DNA from: Streptomyces sp. NBC_01264
GTDB taxonomy: Bacteria > Actinomycetota > Actinomycetes > Streptomycetales > Streptomycetaceae
Length of the DNA: 64,000 nt
Direction of reading: 5' to 3'
NCBI RefSeq assembly: GCF_026340675.1
Contig: NZ_JAPEOX010000001.1
Location: 3,534,001 to 3,598,000 of the forward strand
Positions 55,142 to 64,000 of this stretch are shown here, one piece after another. The stretch's first letter is position 1. Every line of letters begins with the position of its first letter. A program made the position numbers and the translations under genes. The notes beneath the pieces are model-generated. The model was not told where the DNA came from. It made no database searches and was given only the letters and a program-made list of their open reading frames with translations.

Positions 55142-55214
55142 GAGGTGCTTCCCCTTCGCCTGGGAGACGCCTGGTTCAGCGCTCCTGGTGCCTCATATCC
55201 GACGGTACCTTGCC

Positions 55215-55236
55215 GGGGGCCCCGTGCGGGGCCCCC
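55215..55236 (-). terminator. Terminator between clpP2 and clpX
   Basis: GGGGGCCCC (55215-55223) and GGGGCCCCC (55228-55236) form a 9-bp stem with a 4-base loop, 59 bases after the clpP2 stop. Confidence 0.7.
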
Positions 55237-55294
55237 TTGACGTGGTTCACATCGCCCAATCCGGCGATGCGTCCGCGTCAACTGGCGGCAAGGA

Positions 55295-55963
55295 TCAGTT
55301 CGAAGTCTTGCGGGTCGCGACGACCTGGTCGATCAGGCCGTACGCCAGCGCGTCCTGAGCCGTGAGGATCTTGTCGCGCTCGATGTCGTCGCGGATCTTC
55401 TCGATCGGCGTCGAGGAGTGCGTGGCCAGCATGGTCTCCAGCTGGTCGCGCATGCGCAGGATCTCGTTGGCCGCGATCTCCAGGTCGGAGAGCTGCTCAC
55501 GGCCGGTGCCGCCCGAGGGCTGGTGGATCAGCACGCGGGCGTTCGGCAGCGCCATGCGCTTGCCGGGCGCGCCGGCGGCGAGCAGGACCGCGGCGGCGGA
55601 GGCCGCCTGGCCCATGCAGACCGTCGAGATGTCCGGCTTCACGAACTGCATCGTGTCGTAGATCGCCGTCAGCGCCGTGAAGGAGCCGCCGGGGCTGTTG
55701 ATGTACAGGTAGATGTCGCGGTCCGGGTCCATCGACTCCAGGCACAGGAGCTGTGCCATGACGTCGTTGGCGGAGGCGTCGTCGATCTGCACGCCGAGGA
55801 AGATGATGCGCTCCTCGAAGAGCTTCGCGTACGGGTCGTACTCGCGCACGCCCTGCGAGGTGCGCTCCACGAAGCGCGGCACGACGTAGCGGTTGTCCAC
55901 CGGCGCGCCGGTGTAGAGGCCGCTCGCGGGAGAAAGGTTGTTCATGTGCATCTGAGTGTTCAC
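55295..55963 (-). CDS. clpP2: ATP-dependent Clp protease proteolytic subunit 2
   Basis: Serine protease subunit. The 222-residue product has a longer N-terminus than ClpP1 (about 40 residues before [14 protein letters not shown]) and the triad S122 (GQAASAAA), H147 (LIHQPSG) and an aspartate in the IERDKIL segment (about 197). Actinobacterial ClpP1 and ClpP2 form mixed tetradecamers. The gene follows clpP1 after about 90 bases and precedes clpX; it is probably in one transcript with clpP1. Confidence 0.97.
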   Translation of the reverse strand: MNTQMHMNNLSPASGLYTGAPVDNRYVVPRFVERTSQGVREYDPYAKLFEERIIFLGVQIDDASANDVMAQLLCLESMDPDRDIYLYINSPGGSFTALTAIYDTMQFVKPDISTVCMGQAASAAAVLLAAGAPGKRMALPNARVLIHQPSGGTGREQLSDLEIAANEILRMRDQLETMLATHSSTPIEKIRDDIERDKILTAQDALAYGLIDQVVATRKTSN

Positions 55964-56052
55964 CGTCCTGGTGGCGTTCTGCGGGCTGAGGCTTGCCTGG
56001 TGCGGGCGGGCGTACGAGCTCCCGTACGGGATCCCGTGCGCCGGGGCCGGGA

Positions 56053-56670
56053 TCAGGCCCCGGTGCCGCCGCCGCCCGGGACCAGCGACGCGGCGGAGAT
56101 GATCTCGTCGATGAGGCCGTAGGCCTTGGCCTCTTCCGCCGTGTACCAGCGGTCGCGGTCGCCGTCGCGGATGATCGTCTCCACGGTCTGGCCGGAGTGG
56201 TGCGCGGTGATCTCAGCCATGCGCTGCTTGGTGCGCAGCAGGTACTGGGCCTGGATCTTGATGTCCGACGCGGTGCCGCCGATGCCGGCGGAGCCCTGGT
56301 GCATCAGGATGTCGGTGTTCGGGAGGGCGAAGCGCTTGCCCGGGGTACCGCCGGTGAGCAGGAACTGGCCCATGGAGGCCGCCATGCCCATGCCGATGGT
56401 GACCACGTCGTTCGGGATGTACTGCATGGTGTCGTAGACCGCCATGCCCGCCGTCACCGAGCCACCGGGGCTGTTGATGTACAGGTAGATGTCCTTCTCC
56501 GGCTCTGCGGCCAGGAGCAGGAGCTGTGCGGTGATCTTGTTGGCGATGTCGTCGTCGACCTGCTGGCCGAGGAAGATGATGCGCTCGCCGAGCAGCCGGT
56601 TGTAGACATGGTCGCCGAGGCCGCCACCGATGGACGGCTCACCCGCGGCGTAAGGCTTCAGATTCGTCAC
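56053..56670 (-). CDS. clpP1: ATP-dependent Clp protease proteolytic subunit 1
   Basis: Serine protease subunit. The 205-residue product has S99 (GMAASMGQ), H124 (LMHQGSAG) and the aspartate in GDRDRWY (about 173). It ends in a Gly/Pro-rich tail. The start is GTG at 56670. Upstream there is a good -10 box and a match to the ClgR activator site. In Streptomyces clpP1-clpP2 expression depends on ClgR and affects mycelial differentiation (known from the family). Confidence 0.97.
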   Translation of the reverse strand: MTNLKPYAAGEPSIGGGLGDHVYNRLLGERIIFLGQQVDDDIANKITAQLLLLAAEPEKDIYLYINSPGGSVTAGMAVYDTMQYIPNDVVTIGMGMAASMGQFLLTGGTPGKRFALPNTDILMHQGSAGIGGTASDIKIQAQYLLRTKQRMAEITAHHSGQTVETIIRDGDRDRWYTAEEAKAYGLIDEIISAASLVPGGGGTGA

Positions 56671-56790
56671 GTATCCACCTGCTCGTCTCCGACGGCCATG
56701 TGCCGTCTCAGCGTCTCGTTCTGGGGCGCGGACCTGCCGTGCGGACGATGTCCACCGGCGTCGGGCACTCCCGTGCCCTCGTATTCATGG

Positions 56791-56796
56791 ACCCTA
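56791..56796 (-). promoter_or_regulatory. -10 box of clpP1
   Basis: TAGGGT on the minus strand is a perfect Streptomyces -10. No good -35 hexamer lies 17-18 bases upstream, which fits a promoter that needs an activator. The predicted leader is about 115 bases long. Confidence 0.65.
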
Positions 56797-56834
56797 ACGC
56801 GCAGCTAGGACAACGCCATCCCGCTTCCCGAACT

Positions 56835-56848
56835 GTTCGCTCGGAGCG
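56835..56848. promoter_or_regulatory. ClgR-type binding site upstream of clpP1
   Basis: GTTCGC-TCGGA-GCG matches the GTTCGC-N5-GCG pattern described for ClgR, the activator of clp and lon genes in Streptomyces. Its centre is about 57 bases upstream of the likely transcription start given by the TAGGGT box, a normal place for an activator. Confidence 0.65.
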
Positions 56849-56912
56849 CAAGGTCAGAGGCCCCTCACGGAGGGTCCCGGGGAGGGTGTCCCCCAGCTGT
56901 CCCACAGCAAGG

Positions 56913-56950
56913 CCGAAGGGCCCGGACGCGATGGCGTACGGGCCCTCCGG
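56913..56950 (-). terminator. Terminator of tig
   Basis: CCGAAGGGCCCG (56913-56924) and CGGGCCCTCCGG (56939-56950) form a 12-bp stem with one mismatch, 40 bases behind the tig stop. Confidence 0.6.
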
Positions 56951-56990
56951 GCCGTGCTCTGGTGCTGCTCAGCGGGGGTGAGCCCGGGTC

Positions 56991-58403
56991 TTACTTGGCC
57001 TCGTCGGCCGCGATCTCACCGTCGGCCTCGACGACGTTCTCGACGGTCTCGGCGGCCGTCTCGACCGCGTTCTCAGCGTTCTCGTCGTCTTCGTCGTCGG
57101 AGAGGTCGACGACCTCACCGTTGGTGTCGGTGACCTTGGCGGCCTCGACGACGGCCGCGAGGGCCTTGCCGCGGGCGACCTCGCCGACGAGCATCGGAAC
57201 CTGGCCACCCTCGACGACCGCCTGGGCGAACTGGTCGGGGGACATGCCGGAGGAGGCGGCGCGACGCATGAGGTGCTCGGTGAGCTCCTCCTGGTTCACG
57301 TTCAGCTTCTCCTTGTTGACCAGCTCGTCGAGGACGAACTGGGTCTTGATGCCCTTGATGGCCTGCTCGGCGGTCTCGGCGTCGAACTCCTCGACCGTCT
57401 TGCCCTGGATCTCCAGGTACTTCTCGATGGTGAGGCCCATCTGGCCGAGCTGGTGGTGCTCCAGGTTGTGCTTGCGCGTCTGGACCTCGTCCGCGAGGAG
57501 CTTCTCGGGGATCGGGACCTCGACGAGCTCCAGCAGCTTCTCCAGGACGCGCTCCTGGGCCTGCGTGGCCTGGTCGTACTGCTTCATGTTCTCGAGGCGC
57601 TTGCGGCTGTCGGCCTTCAGCTCCTCGATGGTGTCGAACTCGCTGGCCAGGCCGGCGAACTCGTCGTCCAGCTCCGGCAGCTCACGGGCCTGGACCTTGG
57701 TGACCTTGACGGTGACCTCGGCGTCCTTGCCCTCGGCGGAGCCGCCCTTCAGCTGGGAGGTGAAGGTGGCCTCGCCACCGGCCTCCAGGCCCTTGACGGC
57801 CTCGTCGATGCCTTCGAGAAGCTCACCCGAGCCGATGGTGTAGGAGACGTCCTGGGCGACACCGTCCTCCAGCACCTCGCCGTCGACCTTGGCCTCGAGG
57901 TCGATGGTGACGACGTCGCCGTCCTCCGCCGCGCGCTCGACGTCCTTGGTGGTCGCGAAACGGCCGCGCAGCTGCTCGACCGACTTTTCGACGTCCTCGT
58001 CCGAGACCTCTACGGCGTCCACGGTGACCTCGATGCCGGAGTAGTCCGGGATCTCGATCGCGGGACGGATGTCGACCTCGGCGGTGAAGGCCAGCAGCTC
58101 GCCGTCCTTCAGCTCCGTGATGTCGACGTCGGGCTGGCCCAGCGGGTTCAGGTCGGCCTCGTTGACGGCCTCGGTGTAGAACTTCGGGAGGGCGTCGTTG
58201 ACGGCCTCCTCCAGCACCGCACCGCGGCCGAAGCGCTGGTCGATGACGCGGGCCGGGATCTTGCCCTTGCGGAAGCCCTTCACCGTGACCTGCTGGTTGA
58301 TCTTCTTGTAGGCCGCGTCGAGGCTGTCCTTGAGCTCCTCGAAGGGCACCTCAACAGTGAGCCGAACCCGAGTCGGGTTCAGGGTCTCCACGGCGCTCTT
58401 CAC
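56991..58403 (-). CDS. tig: Trigger factor
   Basis: Ribosome-bound chaperone and prolyl isomerase. The 470-residue product has the ribosome-docking signature GFRKGKIP at residues 43-50, a PPIase domain (about 150-235, [37 protein letters not shown]), the helical C-terminal domain and a long acidic tail ([13 protein letters not shown]) typical of actinobacteria. The GTG at 58403 follows AAGGAG by 9 bases. Neighbouring clpP1-clpP2-clpX is the usual order in many bacteria. Confidence 0.97.
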   Translation of the reverse strand: MKSAVETLNPTRVRLTVEVPFEELKDSLDAAYKKINQQVTVKGFRKGKIPARVIDQRFGRGAVLEEAVNDALPKFYTEAVNEADLNPLGQPDVDITELKDGELLAFTAEVDIRPAIEIPDYSGIEVTVDAVEVSDEDVEKSVEQLRGRFATTKDVERAAEDGDVVTIDLEAKVDGEVLEDGVAQDVSYTIGSGELLEGIDEAVKGLEAGGEATFTSQLKGGSAEGKDAEVTVKVTKVQARELPELDDEFAGLASEFDTIEELKADSRKRLENMKQYDQATQAQERVLEKLLELVEVPIPEKLLADEVQTRKHNLEHHQLGQMGLTIEKYLEIQGKTVEEFDAETAEQAIKGIKTQFVLDELVNKEKLNVNQEELTEHLMRRAASSGMSPDQFAQAVVEGGQVPMLVGEVARGKALAAVVEAAKVTDTNGEVVDLSDDEDDENAENAVETAAETVENVVEADGEIAADEAK

Positions 58404-58590
58404 GGTTCGGTCTCCTTGTGGCTGACTGCTGGGGGTCTCTGCTCATCGCCGCGGTCTAGCGGTTCTCAGCGGATCGGGCCCGGTACATCAGACACACGGG
58501 CACGCAGCTTGCATAGTAGCCGCAAGCGGCAATCAGCCCACAACGCGATCATCGACGCGGTCCCGGAGGGGGATCGCGCGGTCCTCCTGC

Positions 58591-58667
58591 TGGTCGGGGT
58601 GGCCGGATTCGAACCGACGACCTTCCGCTCCCAAAGCGGACGCGCTACCAAGCTGCGCCACACCCCG
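58591..58667 (-). tRNA. tRNA-Pro (anticodon TGG)
   Basis: The cloverleaf has acceptor CGGGGTG/CACCCCG, discriminator A and anticodon loop TTTGGGA between TCCGC and GCGGA, giving anticodon TGG. The 3' CCA is encoded in the DNA (58593-58591), unlike in the tRNA-Ala genes. Length without CCA is 74 bases. Confidence 0.96.
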
Positions 58668-58798
58668 TCGGTGCGACACGTAGGGTACATGCCCGAAGAC
58701 CCTCCGCCGTGCGGACTTTCGGCGAATGCGCCACCGGGACTCGGAGGCGCCGCACCTCCCGCCACGGCTACGGCCACACGCGGAGGCGAAATGCGGTG

Positions 58799-58827
58799 TG
58801 CGATCCCCCGCCGGAACCCGCTAGGAT
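58799..58827 (+). promoter_or_regulatory. Promoter of tRNA-Gly
   Basis: TAGGAT at 58822-58827 is a good -10, with a weak TGCGAT 17 bases upstream. It lies about 42 bases before the tRNA. Confidence 0.5.
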
Positions 58828-58868
58828 GCTCTTCGTGCAGAGGTCCCCGGGCCTCGGGCGCGCATGCT

Positions 58869-58939
58869 GCGGGTGTAGCTCAATGGTAGAGCACTAGTCT
58901 TCCAAACTAGCTACGCGGGTTCGATTCCCGTCACCCGCT
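58869..58939 (+). tRNA. tRNA-Gly (anticodon TCC)
   Basis: 71 bases with acceptor GCGGGTG/CACCCGC, discriminator T, and anticodon loop CTTCCAA between CTAGT and ACTAG, giving anticodon TCC. The T-arm GGGTTCGATTCCC is standard. CCA is not encoded. Confidence 0.96.
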
Positions 58940-58949
58940 CAGAGACGCA

Positions 58950-58988
58950 AAGGGCCAGGTCAGAGGATTTTTCCTCGACCTGGCCCTT
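58950..58988 (+). terminator. Terminator of tRNA-Gly
   Basis: AAGGGCCAGGTC (58950-58961) and GACCTGGCCCTT (58977-58988) pair over 12 bp; after a one-base bulge GAGG/CCTC extend the stem around an ATTTTT loop. Confidence 0.85.
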
Positions 58989-59033
58989 CGTCGTGCTCGT
59001 GGAGATCCGGACCCGGACGGCATGATGCCGTCC

Positions 59034-59262
59034 GTGACGAACAGCGCAGGCCTGCACCCTGACCGGATACCGGGGTACGACGGCGGCCCCCTCACGCACG
59101 AGGTGGGGTTCCTGGAGGAGCCGCTGTTCTGGCTCGGACACCTGTACTCGTGCGTGCATTCCGAGGAAGCCGAGGCCCTCGGAACCATCCTCCTGGACGC
59201 CCAGGGGGCGCCGGGCCCCGCGTGCTGGACTACAGACGGCCGCGGGCCTCGACGGCCCCGGG
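59034..59262 (+). pseudogene. Possible gene remnant downstream of tRNA-Gly
   Basis: From a GTG at 59034 a frame reads VTNSAGLHPDRIPGYDGG and continues with LTHEVGFLEEPLFWLGH and SEEAEALGTILLDAQ; third codon positions are almost all G or C, and the residue mix looks like a folded protein. After about 59195 the composition becomes Arg/Pro-rich, and the frame runs into the opposite-strand membrane protein gene. No good ribosome binding site is seen. It may be the remains of a gene or a small real one; I recognise no family. Otherwise 58990-59272 holds nothing I can support. Confidence 0.25.
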
Positions 59263-59272
59263 GACGGATCCG

Positions 59273-59467
59273 TCAGAGCTTGATGCCCGCGATGGTGTCC
59301 GCGAGGGAGTTCAGGAAGCGGTTGACGTCCGGGGCGATGGAGCTGGACGCGAGGAAGAAGCCGAAGAGGACCGCGACGATCGCGGGGCCGGCCTTGAGGT
59401 GGCCTCCGCGGACGAGCACCACCAGGATGATCGCCAACAGGACTACCACTGACAGCGAAATGGCCAC
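59273..59467 (-). CDS. Small two-span membrane protein
   Basis: The 64-residue product begins MAISLSVVVLLAIILVVLV, has a second hydrophobic stretch (about 27-42, GPAIVAVLFGFFLASSS) separated by the polar GGHLKA turn, and ends with a helical VNRFLNSLADTIAGIKL. A short gene of this kind near tig/tRNA-Gly is recurrent in Streptomyces as far as I recall. Function unknown. Confidence 0.75.
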   Translation of the reverse strand: MAISLSVVVLLAIILVVLVRGGHLKAGPAIVAVLFGFFLASSSIAPDVNRFLNSLADTIAGIKL

Positions 59468-59597
59468 TTCTGATCACACCTTCGGTCGTCCCCTGGTCGG
59501 CCCGGGATGCGGCCGTGCGCACCCCCACATGGTCCATCCTCCCACCAACGCGCCCCGGCTATCCGTCTCGTGACGAAGAGACAGTGACGCTTTTGCG

Positions 59598-60053
59598 TCA
59601 GGAGGCGGTGATGCCGAGGAGCGAGCGGACATAGGCATACTTCCCGGACAGCCTGTCGCGGGTGGGGGCGTCGAGGACCGCGAGCCTGGCGGGGTCCGCG
59701 TTGTGGGCCAGGTCGGCTTCCTTGACCAGGAGGGCGCCGGGGGTGGCGAGGATGCGGGCCGTGTACGACTCGACCGGTTCGCCGGGGCGTTTGGTGACGG
59801 CCAGGACCATGTCCTTGACGGACTGCGGGAGTCCGGCCGATTCCAGCCAGTCCGGGGTGAGGGCCTCGTCCTCGATCGCGTCGTGGAGCCAGGCCGCCGC
59901 CTGCTGTTCGGCCGTGCCGCCGCGGGCGCGTACGCCCTCGGCGACGGCGGCGAGGTGTTCGGCGTAGGGGCGGCCGGCCTTGTCGGTCTGGCCCTCGTGC
60001 GCGGCGCGGGCGAGGGCTTCCACCTCGAGGAGGGTGAGGGGGCTGTCGGTCAT
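59598..60053 (-). CDS. HD-domain protein, RelA/SpoT-hydrolase-like
   Basis: The 151-residue product has the HD metal-binding pattern H33 (YAEHLAAV), H57-D58 (WLHDAIED), and a later aspartate in KEADLAHNADP, as in small ppGpp-hydrolase-like (HD_4) proteins. It probably hydrolyses a nucleotide or phosphate ester; ppGpp is a guess. AAGGAG lies 5 bases before the ATG at 60053. Its ATGA overlaps the stop of the upstream PLP enzyme gene, so the two are translationally coupled. Confidence 0.88.
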   Translation of the reverse strand: MTDSPLTLLEVEALARAAHEGQTDKAGRPYAEHLAAVAEGVRARGGTAEQQAAAWLHDAIEDEALTPDWLESAGLPQSVKDMVLAVTKRPGEPVESYTARILATPGALLVKEADLAHNADPARLAVLDAPTRDRLSGKYAYVRSLLGITAS

Positions 60054-61450
60054 CCGAGCTCCTTCGCTGCGGTGTGGAGGGCCTGCGCGATCCGGCGTAC
60101 GTCCGCTTGCGTGGTGCGCCAGTTGGAGAACGCGGCGCGCAGGGCGGGGGTTCCCGCGTACGTCGTGGGGGTGACGAACACCTCGGGTCCGGCCGCTTCG
60201 CGCAGGGCCGTGAGGCGGGCCGGGGTGGGCGCATGGGCGAGGGTGAAGCAGACGACGTTCAGGCGGACGGGGGCCAGCACCGTGAAGCGCGGGTCCCGCG
60301 TGAGGGATTCGCCGAGGGAGCGGGCGCAGGCGATGTCCCGTTCCACGATCTCGCGGTGGCCCTCGCGGCCGTAGGCGCGCAGGGTGAACCAGGCGGCGAG
60401 GGCGCGCAGCCGGTGGGAGTTCTCCGGGGTGAGGTGGACGAGGTCCGGGTTCTCGCCGAGGGGGCCGAGGTAGGCGGCGGCGTTCTGGAAGACGCGGGCC
60501 TGGAGGTCGCGGCGGCGGGTGAACTGGACGGCGCTGTCGTAGGGGACGTTGAGCCATTTGTGCAGGTCGACGCAGACGGAGTCGGAGGCGTCGAGGCCGT
60601 CCGTGAGGTGGGCGTGCTCCGGGGAGAGCGCGGCGAACGCGCCGAAGGCGGCGTCCGTGTGCAGCCAGAAGTCGTGCCGTTCGCGGAGGGCGGCGATGGC
60701 ACGGAGGTCGTCGAAGTCCACGGTGTTGACGGTGCCGGCGTTGGCGACGACCACGGCGGGCCGGCCGGGAGCGTCCGCGAGGGCGCGGTCCAGGGCGGCC
60801 GGATCGACGGCCTCGCGACCGGGCAGGGTCGGTACGGGGACCAGCGCGGCGCGGCCGAGTCCGAGGAGGGAGAGGGCCTTGGCGATGGAGGAGTGCGGGG
60901 CGCCGGACAGGACGCGGACCGGGCCGAGCGCGGCCGCGCCGTACTCGGCCGGGGAGACGCCGAGGCGTTCGCCGAGCCATTCGCGGGCGATGGCCAGGCC
61001 GGTGGTGTTGGACATGGTCGCGCCGCTGACGAAGGTGCCGGTGTGGGCGGCGGAGAGGTGGAACAGGTCGCGGAGCCAGGTGACGGTCTCGCGTTCGAGG
61101 TCCTGGCCCGCGCCGTCCAGGGCGGAGTTGGAGTTCTGGTCGTGGGTCGAGGTGAGCCAGTCGCCCGCGAGGGCGGCGGGGGTGGCGCCACCGGTGACGA
61201 AGCCGAGGTAGCGGGGACCGGCGGAGGCCGACAGCCGGGGGGCCCAGCGCTCCGCGAAGGCCGCGAGGGCGGCTTCGGTGCCGGAGCCGTGCTCGGGCAG
61301 CGGCGGGGCCGGCTCCGCCGGATCCCGTCGTACGGGCGGCGGTACGACGGGACGCGCGTCCAGCGCCGCGAGCGTCGCGGCGGCGGCTTCGCGGGTGGCG
61401 TCGAGGAGCTCGGGGAGGCGGGCCAGGTCGGCGGCGAGGGTGCGGTCCAT
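60050..61450 (-). CDS. PLP-dependent decarboxylase-family enzyme (group II)
   Basis: The 466-residue product belongs to the aromatic-L-amino-acid/glutamate decarboxylase family. The PLP lysine is in VDLHKWLNVPYDSA (about residue 297), with the preceding LHTDAAFGAF aspartate and PHSSIAKA region. The N-terminal HDQNSNSALDG-like segment is also typical. Substrate unknown: tryptophan, tyrosine, DOPA or diaminobutyrate type enzymes look alike at this level. The ATG at 61450 has no ribosome binding site; TACCGT ends six bases before it, so the message may be leaderless. It is coupled to the HD-domain gene by four overlapping bases. Confidence 0.9.
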   Translation of the reverse strand: MDRTLAADLARLPELLDATREAAAATLAALDARPVVPPPVRRDPAEPAPPLPEHGSGTEAALAAFAERWAPRLSASAGPRYLGFVTGGATPAALAGDWLTSTHDQNSNSALDGAGQDLERETVTWLRDLFHLSAAHTGTFVSGATMSNTTGLAIAREWLGERLGVSPAEYGAAALGPVRVLSGAPHSSIAKALSLLGLGRAALVPVPTLPGREAVDPAALDRALADAPGRPAVVVANAGTVNTVDFDDLRAIAALRERHDFWLHTDAAFGAFAALSPEHAHLTDGLDASDSVCVDLHKWLNVPYDSAVQFTRRRDLQARVFQNAAAYLGPLGENPDLVHLTPENSHRLRALAAWFTLRAYGREGHREIVERDIACARSLGESLTRDPRFTVLAPVRLNVVCFTLAHAPTPARLTALREAAGPEVFVTPTTYAGTPALRAAFSNWRTTQADVRRIAQALHTAAKELG

Positions 61451-61635
61451 GGGGGAACGGTAGGGGCCGCCGGGGGCCGGCGGACCGGCCAATCGGGGGC
61501 GAGTGGCCGGTGTCGCCGCCGGGGTGCCGCTGCTCGGGGCCGACCGGGGACGTGGTGACGGCTCGCGGGTCGGGAGCGGACCTTCGGGTCTCGCTCCGCC
61601 CCGGACTCCTCGCCGCACCGGTGCCGGGGGCGACA
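61451..61635. other. Gap between the ABC ATPase gene and the PLP enzyme gene
   Basis: 185 bases without a supported gene. A TACCGT box six bases before the PLP gene start could be its -10. No permease gene, which would normally accompany the ATPase, is seen here. Confidence 0.6.
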
Positions 61636-62817
<1,182 letters not shown>

Positions 62818-63431
62818 GGTGTGCCGCCTTCCGTGCCGGTCGAGCACCTGGTGGTGATCGTGTCTCCGACGCTACGGAGGGTGGGGTGGTCGTGACCATG
62901 ACGGGAGCGGGTGGACCCGTGGTGGGGGTAACCCGACCATCGGCCCGGGGGATCGGGCGGGTCCGAACCGGAGGCCCGGCGATGCGCGGCCCGGCCACGG
63001 CTGCGGGTGTGCCGCTGCGCGGGGCGGAGTCCCCTACCCGCCCTTCCATCGTTCCCCGAGCTCTGCCCGGACCCCGGTCCTCAAACGCCGGACGGGCTGA
63101 AAAGCGGGGCCCCGGGCTGCACCCGAACCCCCTGGGGCTCCGCCCCCGGGAACGGCGCCGCACCCGGCAGGGGTCCGGGCGGAGCCCGGGGAACGGGCGA
63201 AGGGTGGGTACGGGACCTCGCCCCGCAGGGCCGACCCAGCCGCACCCGCCCACCCGCCCCGCGCCGGGACGGCAGTGGCCGCAGCGCCGACCGACCCGCC
63301 ACCGCCGGACGGAGTCCGGCGCAGCGCCACGAAGCCCGCGCAGCGGTGCGAGCGGCGCGTCAAGAAGGTGCCCGGCGCAGCGAGGCGAAGCCCGCGCAGC
63401 GGTGCGAGCGGCGCGTCAAGAAGGCGTGCGG
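62818..63431. other. Long intergenic region with repeats of families A and B
   Basis: The region holds a copy of repeat family A at 63071-63100 with its usual flank (CCCTTCCATCGTTCCCC), and two copies of family B at 63316-63353 and 63372-63409. The latter two lie in a 56-base tandem duplication that also contains GCGGCGCGTCAAGAAGG twice. A TAGCGT box about 50-60 bases upstream of the ABC gene start might be its -10. I can support no gene here. Confidence 0.75.
63316..63409. repeat. Tandem pair of repeat family B
   Basis: Copies at 63316-63353 and 63372-63409 share CCGGCGCAGCG, a three-base variable part, CGAAGCCCGCGCAGCGGTG and CGAGC. The third copy, at 13552-13589, is 50 kb away. Confidence 0.8.
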
Positions 63432-64000
63432 CTAGTGGGGGGCTCGGCGGATCAGGAGGAGGGCTCTGTCGTCGTTGACGTCCTTGGCGACCTTTTCGAT
63501 CAGGTGCCAGGTCGCGCCCTCCCAGCCCGCGCCGACGTAGCGGTCGGCCTCGCCCGTGAGGCGGTCGATGCCCTCGCTGATGTCGCGGTCGGCCGTTTCG
63601 ACCAGGCCGTCGGTGAAGAGCATCAGGACGTCGCCGGGGCGGAGGTTGCCGCGGGCGGGGATGAAGTCGGCACCGTCGTAGACGCCGAGGAGCGGGCCCT
63701 CGCCGGTCTTCTCCTGCCAGCGGCCGGTGCCCGCGGAGAGCTGGAGGGCGGGCAGGTGGCCGGCGGAGAGGAGTTCGTAGTCGCCGGTCTCTAGGTCCAG
63801 GACGAGGTGGATGGAGGTGGCGAAGCCCTCGTCCCAGTCCTGGCGGAGCAGGTAGCCGTTGGCGGCCGGGAGGAAGTCCTGGGGCGGGAGGGCGCCCAGG
63901 AGGCCGCCGAAGGCGCCGGAGAGGAGGAGGGCGCGGGAGCCCGCTTCCATGCCCTTGCCCGAGACGTCGGTGAGGACGATCTCCAGGGTGCGGCCGCCGT
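63432..64000 (-). CDS. SpoIIE/RsbU-type PP2C phosphatase (N-terminus cut off)
   Basis: The visible 189 residues are the C-terminal PP2C-like domain: VLTDVSGKGMEA with the metal aspartate, SIHLVLDLETGDYELLSAGHLPALQL, GPLLGVYD, LRPGDVLMLFTDGLVET and a final DDRALLLIRR. Such phosphatases dephosphorylate anti-anti-sigma factors and often carry PAS, GAF or membrane sensor domains at the N-terminus, which here lie beyond the window edge. The frame is open through base 64000. Stop TAG is at 63432. Target and signal unknown. Confidence 0.9.
   Translation of the reverse strand, partial: GGRTLEIVLTDVSGKGMEAGSRALLLSGAFGGLLGALPPQDFLPAANGYLLRQDWDEGFATSIHLVLDLETGDYELLSAGHLPALQLSAGTGRWQEKTGEGPLLGVYDGADFIPARGNLRPGDVLMLFTDGLVETADRDISEGIDRLTGEADRYVGAGWEGATWHLIEKVAKDVNDDRALLLIRRAPH

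Larger units (their letters stand above)
56671..56990. other. clpP1 upstream regulatory region
   Basis: This 320-base gap between clpP1 and tig holds the clpP1 -10 box, a ClgR-type site and the tig terminator. I see no gene in it. Confidence 0.7.

Noticed and set aside
57273..58889. Long plus-strand frame with GVAGFEPTTFRSQSGRATK near its end, and 58911-59537 ending SERVTGIEPA
   Set aside because: These segments are translations of tRNA-Pro and tRNA-Gly; the rest is the antisense of tig or non-coding.
58931..59188. Minus-strand frame MVPRASASSECTHEYRC
   Set aside because: It overlaps the tRNA-Gly terminator and is Ser/Arg-rich; the opposite strand reads more like protein.

Overview
The window is chromosomal DNA from a Streptomyces or a very close actinobacterial relative. 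G+C is very high, third codon positions are almost all G or C, GTG starts are common, and gene order follows the conserved core block that runs in S. coelicolor from leuS to tig (about SCO2571 to SCO2620; this comparison is from memory). I cannot name the species.

Layout. 1-4.2 kb: a patch of intergenic repeats, a membrane-anchored helical protein, and leuS behind a leader that looks like a leucine attenuator. 4.2-8.7 kb: two identical tRNA-Ala(GGC) genes flanking a small zinc-ribbon gene, then phosphoglycerate-mutase-like gene, rsfS, a divergent LytR-CpsA-Psr protein (position of pdtA) and nadD. 8.8-15.2 kb: small membrane proteins, an M48 peptidase, two membrane proteins sharing an N-terminal motif, proA, a conserved hypothetical and proB. 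15.3-23.8 kb: a cell-surface polymer island (GtrA, GtrB-like transferase, a GT2-TagF fusion, a GT4, galE, another GT2) that fits polydiglycosylphosphate/teichoic-type polymer synthesis. 23.9-30.7 kb: obg, rpmA-rplU and a large RNase E/G with tandemly repeated N-terminal extension. 30.9-37.3 kb: a radical-SAM-linked protein, a strongly repetitive membrane protein, a VapBC-type module, a radical SAM enzyme and a CYTH-CHAD protein.

37.5-43.7 kb is the mreB-mreC-mreD-mrdA-rodA morphogenesis cluster, all on the minus strand. 44-52.2 kb: ndk, a DUF4233 protein and folC, a second MreB-like gene, an orphan histidine kinase, a VKOR-family protein and valS. 52.3-58.4 kb: an exported Gln/Pro-rich membrane protein, a small secreted protein, clpX, clpP2, clpP1 and tig, with a match to the ClgR box and a good -10 box in front of clpP1. 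58.5-64 kb: tRNA-Pro, tRNA-Gly, a small membrane protein, an HD-domain/PLP-decarboxylase pair, an ABC ATPase with a collagen-like His-rich N-terminus, a repeat-filled intergenic region and a truncated SpoIIE-type phosphatase.

Most of the window is housekeeping: translation (leuS, valS, tRNAs, rplU, rpmA, rsfS, obg), RNA decay (rne), protein quality control (clpXP, tig), proline, NAD and folate synthesis, and cell-wall growth (mre cluster, LCP protein, glycosyltransferases). The least ordinary items are the leuS leader, the WRYLL-repeat membrane protein near rne, the collagen-like ABC ATPase, the LCP protein lacking the usual catalytic arginine motif, the paired SVVFDEDFVR proteins, and a 33-bp perfect inverted repeat behind clpX. 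No CRISPR array, insertion sequence, prophage or biosynthetic cluster was seen.
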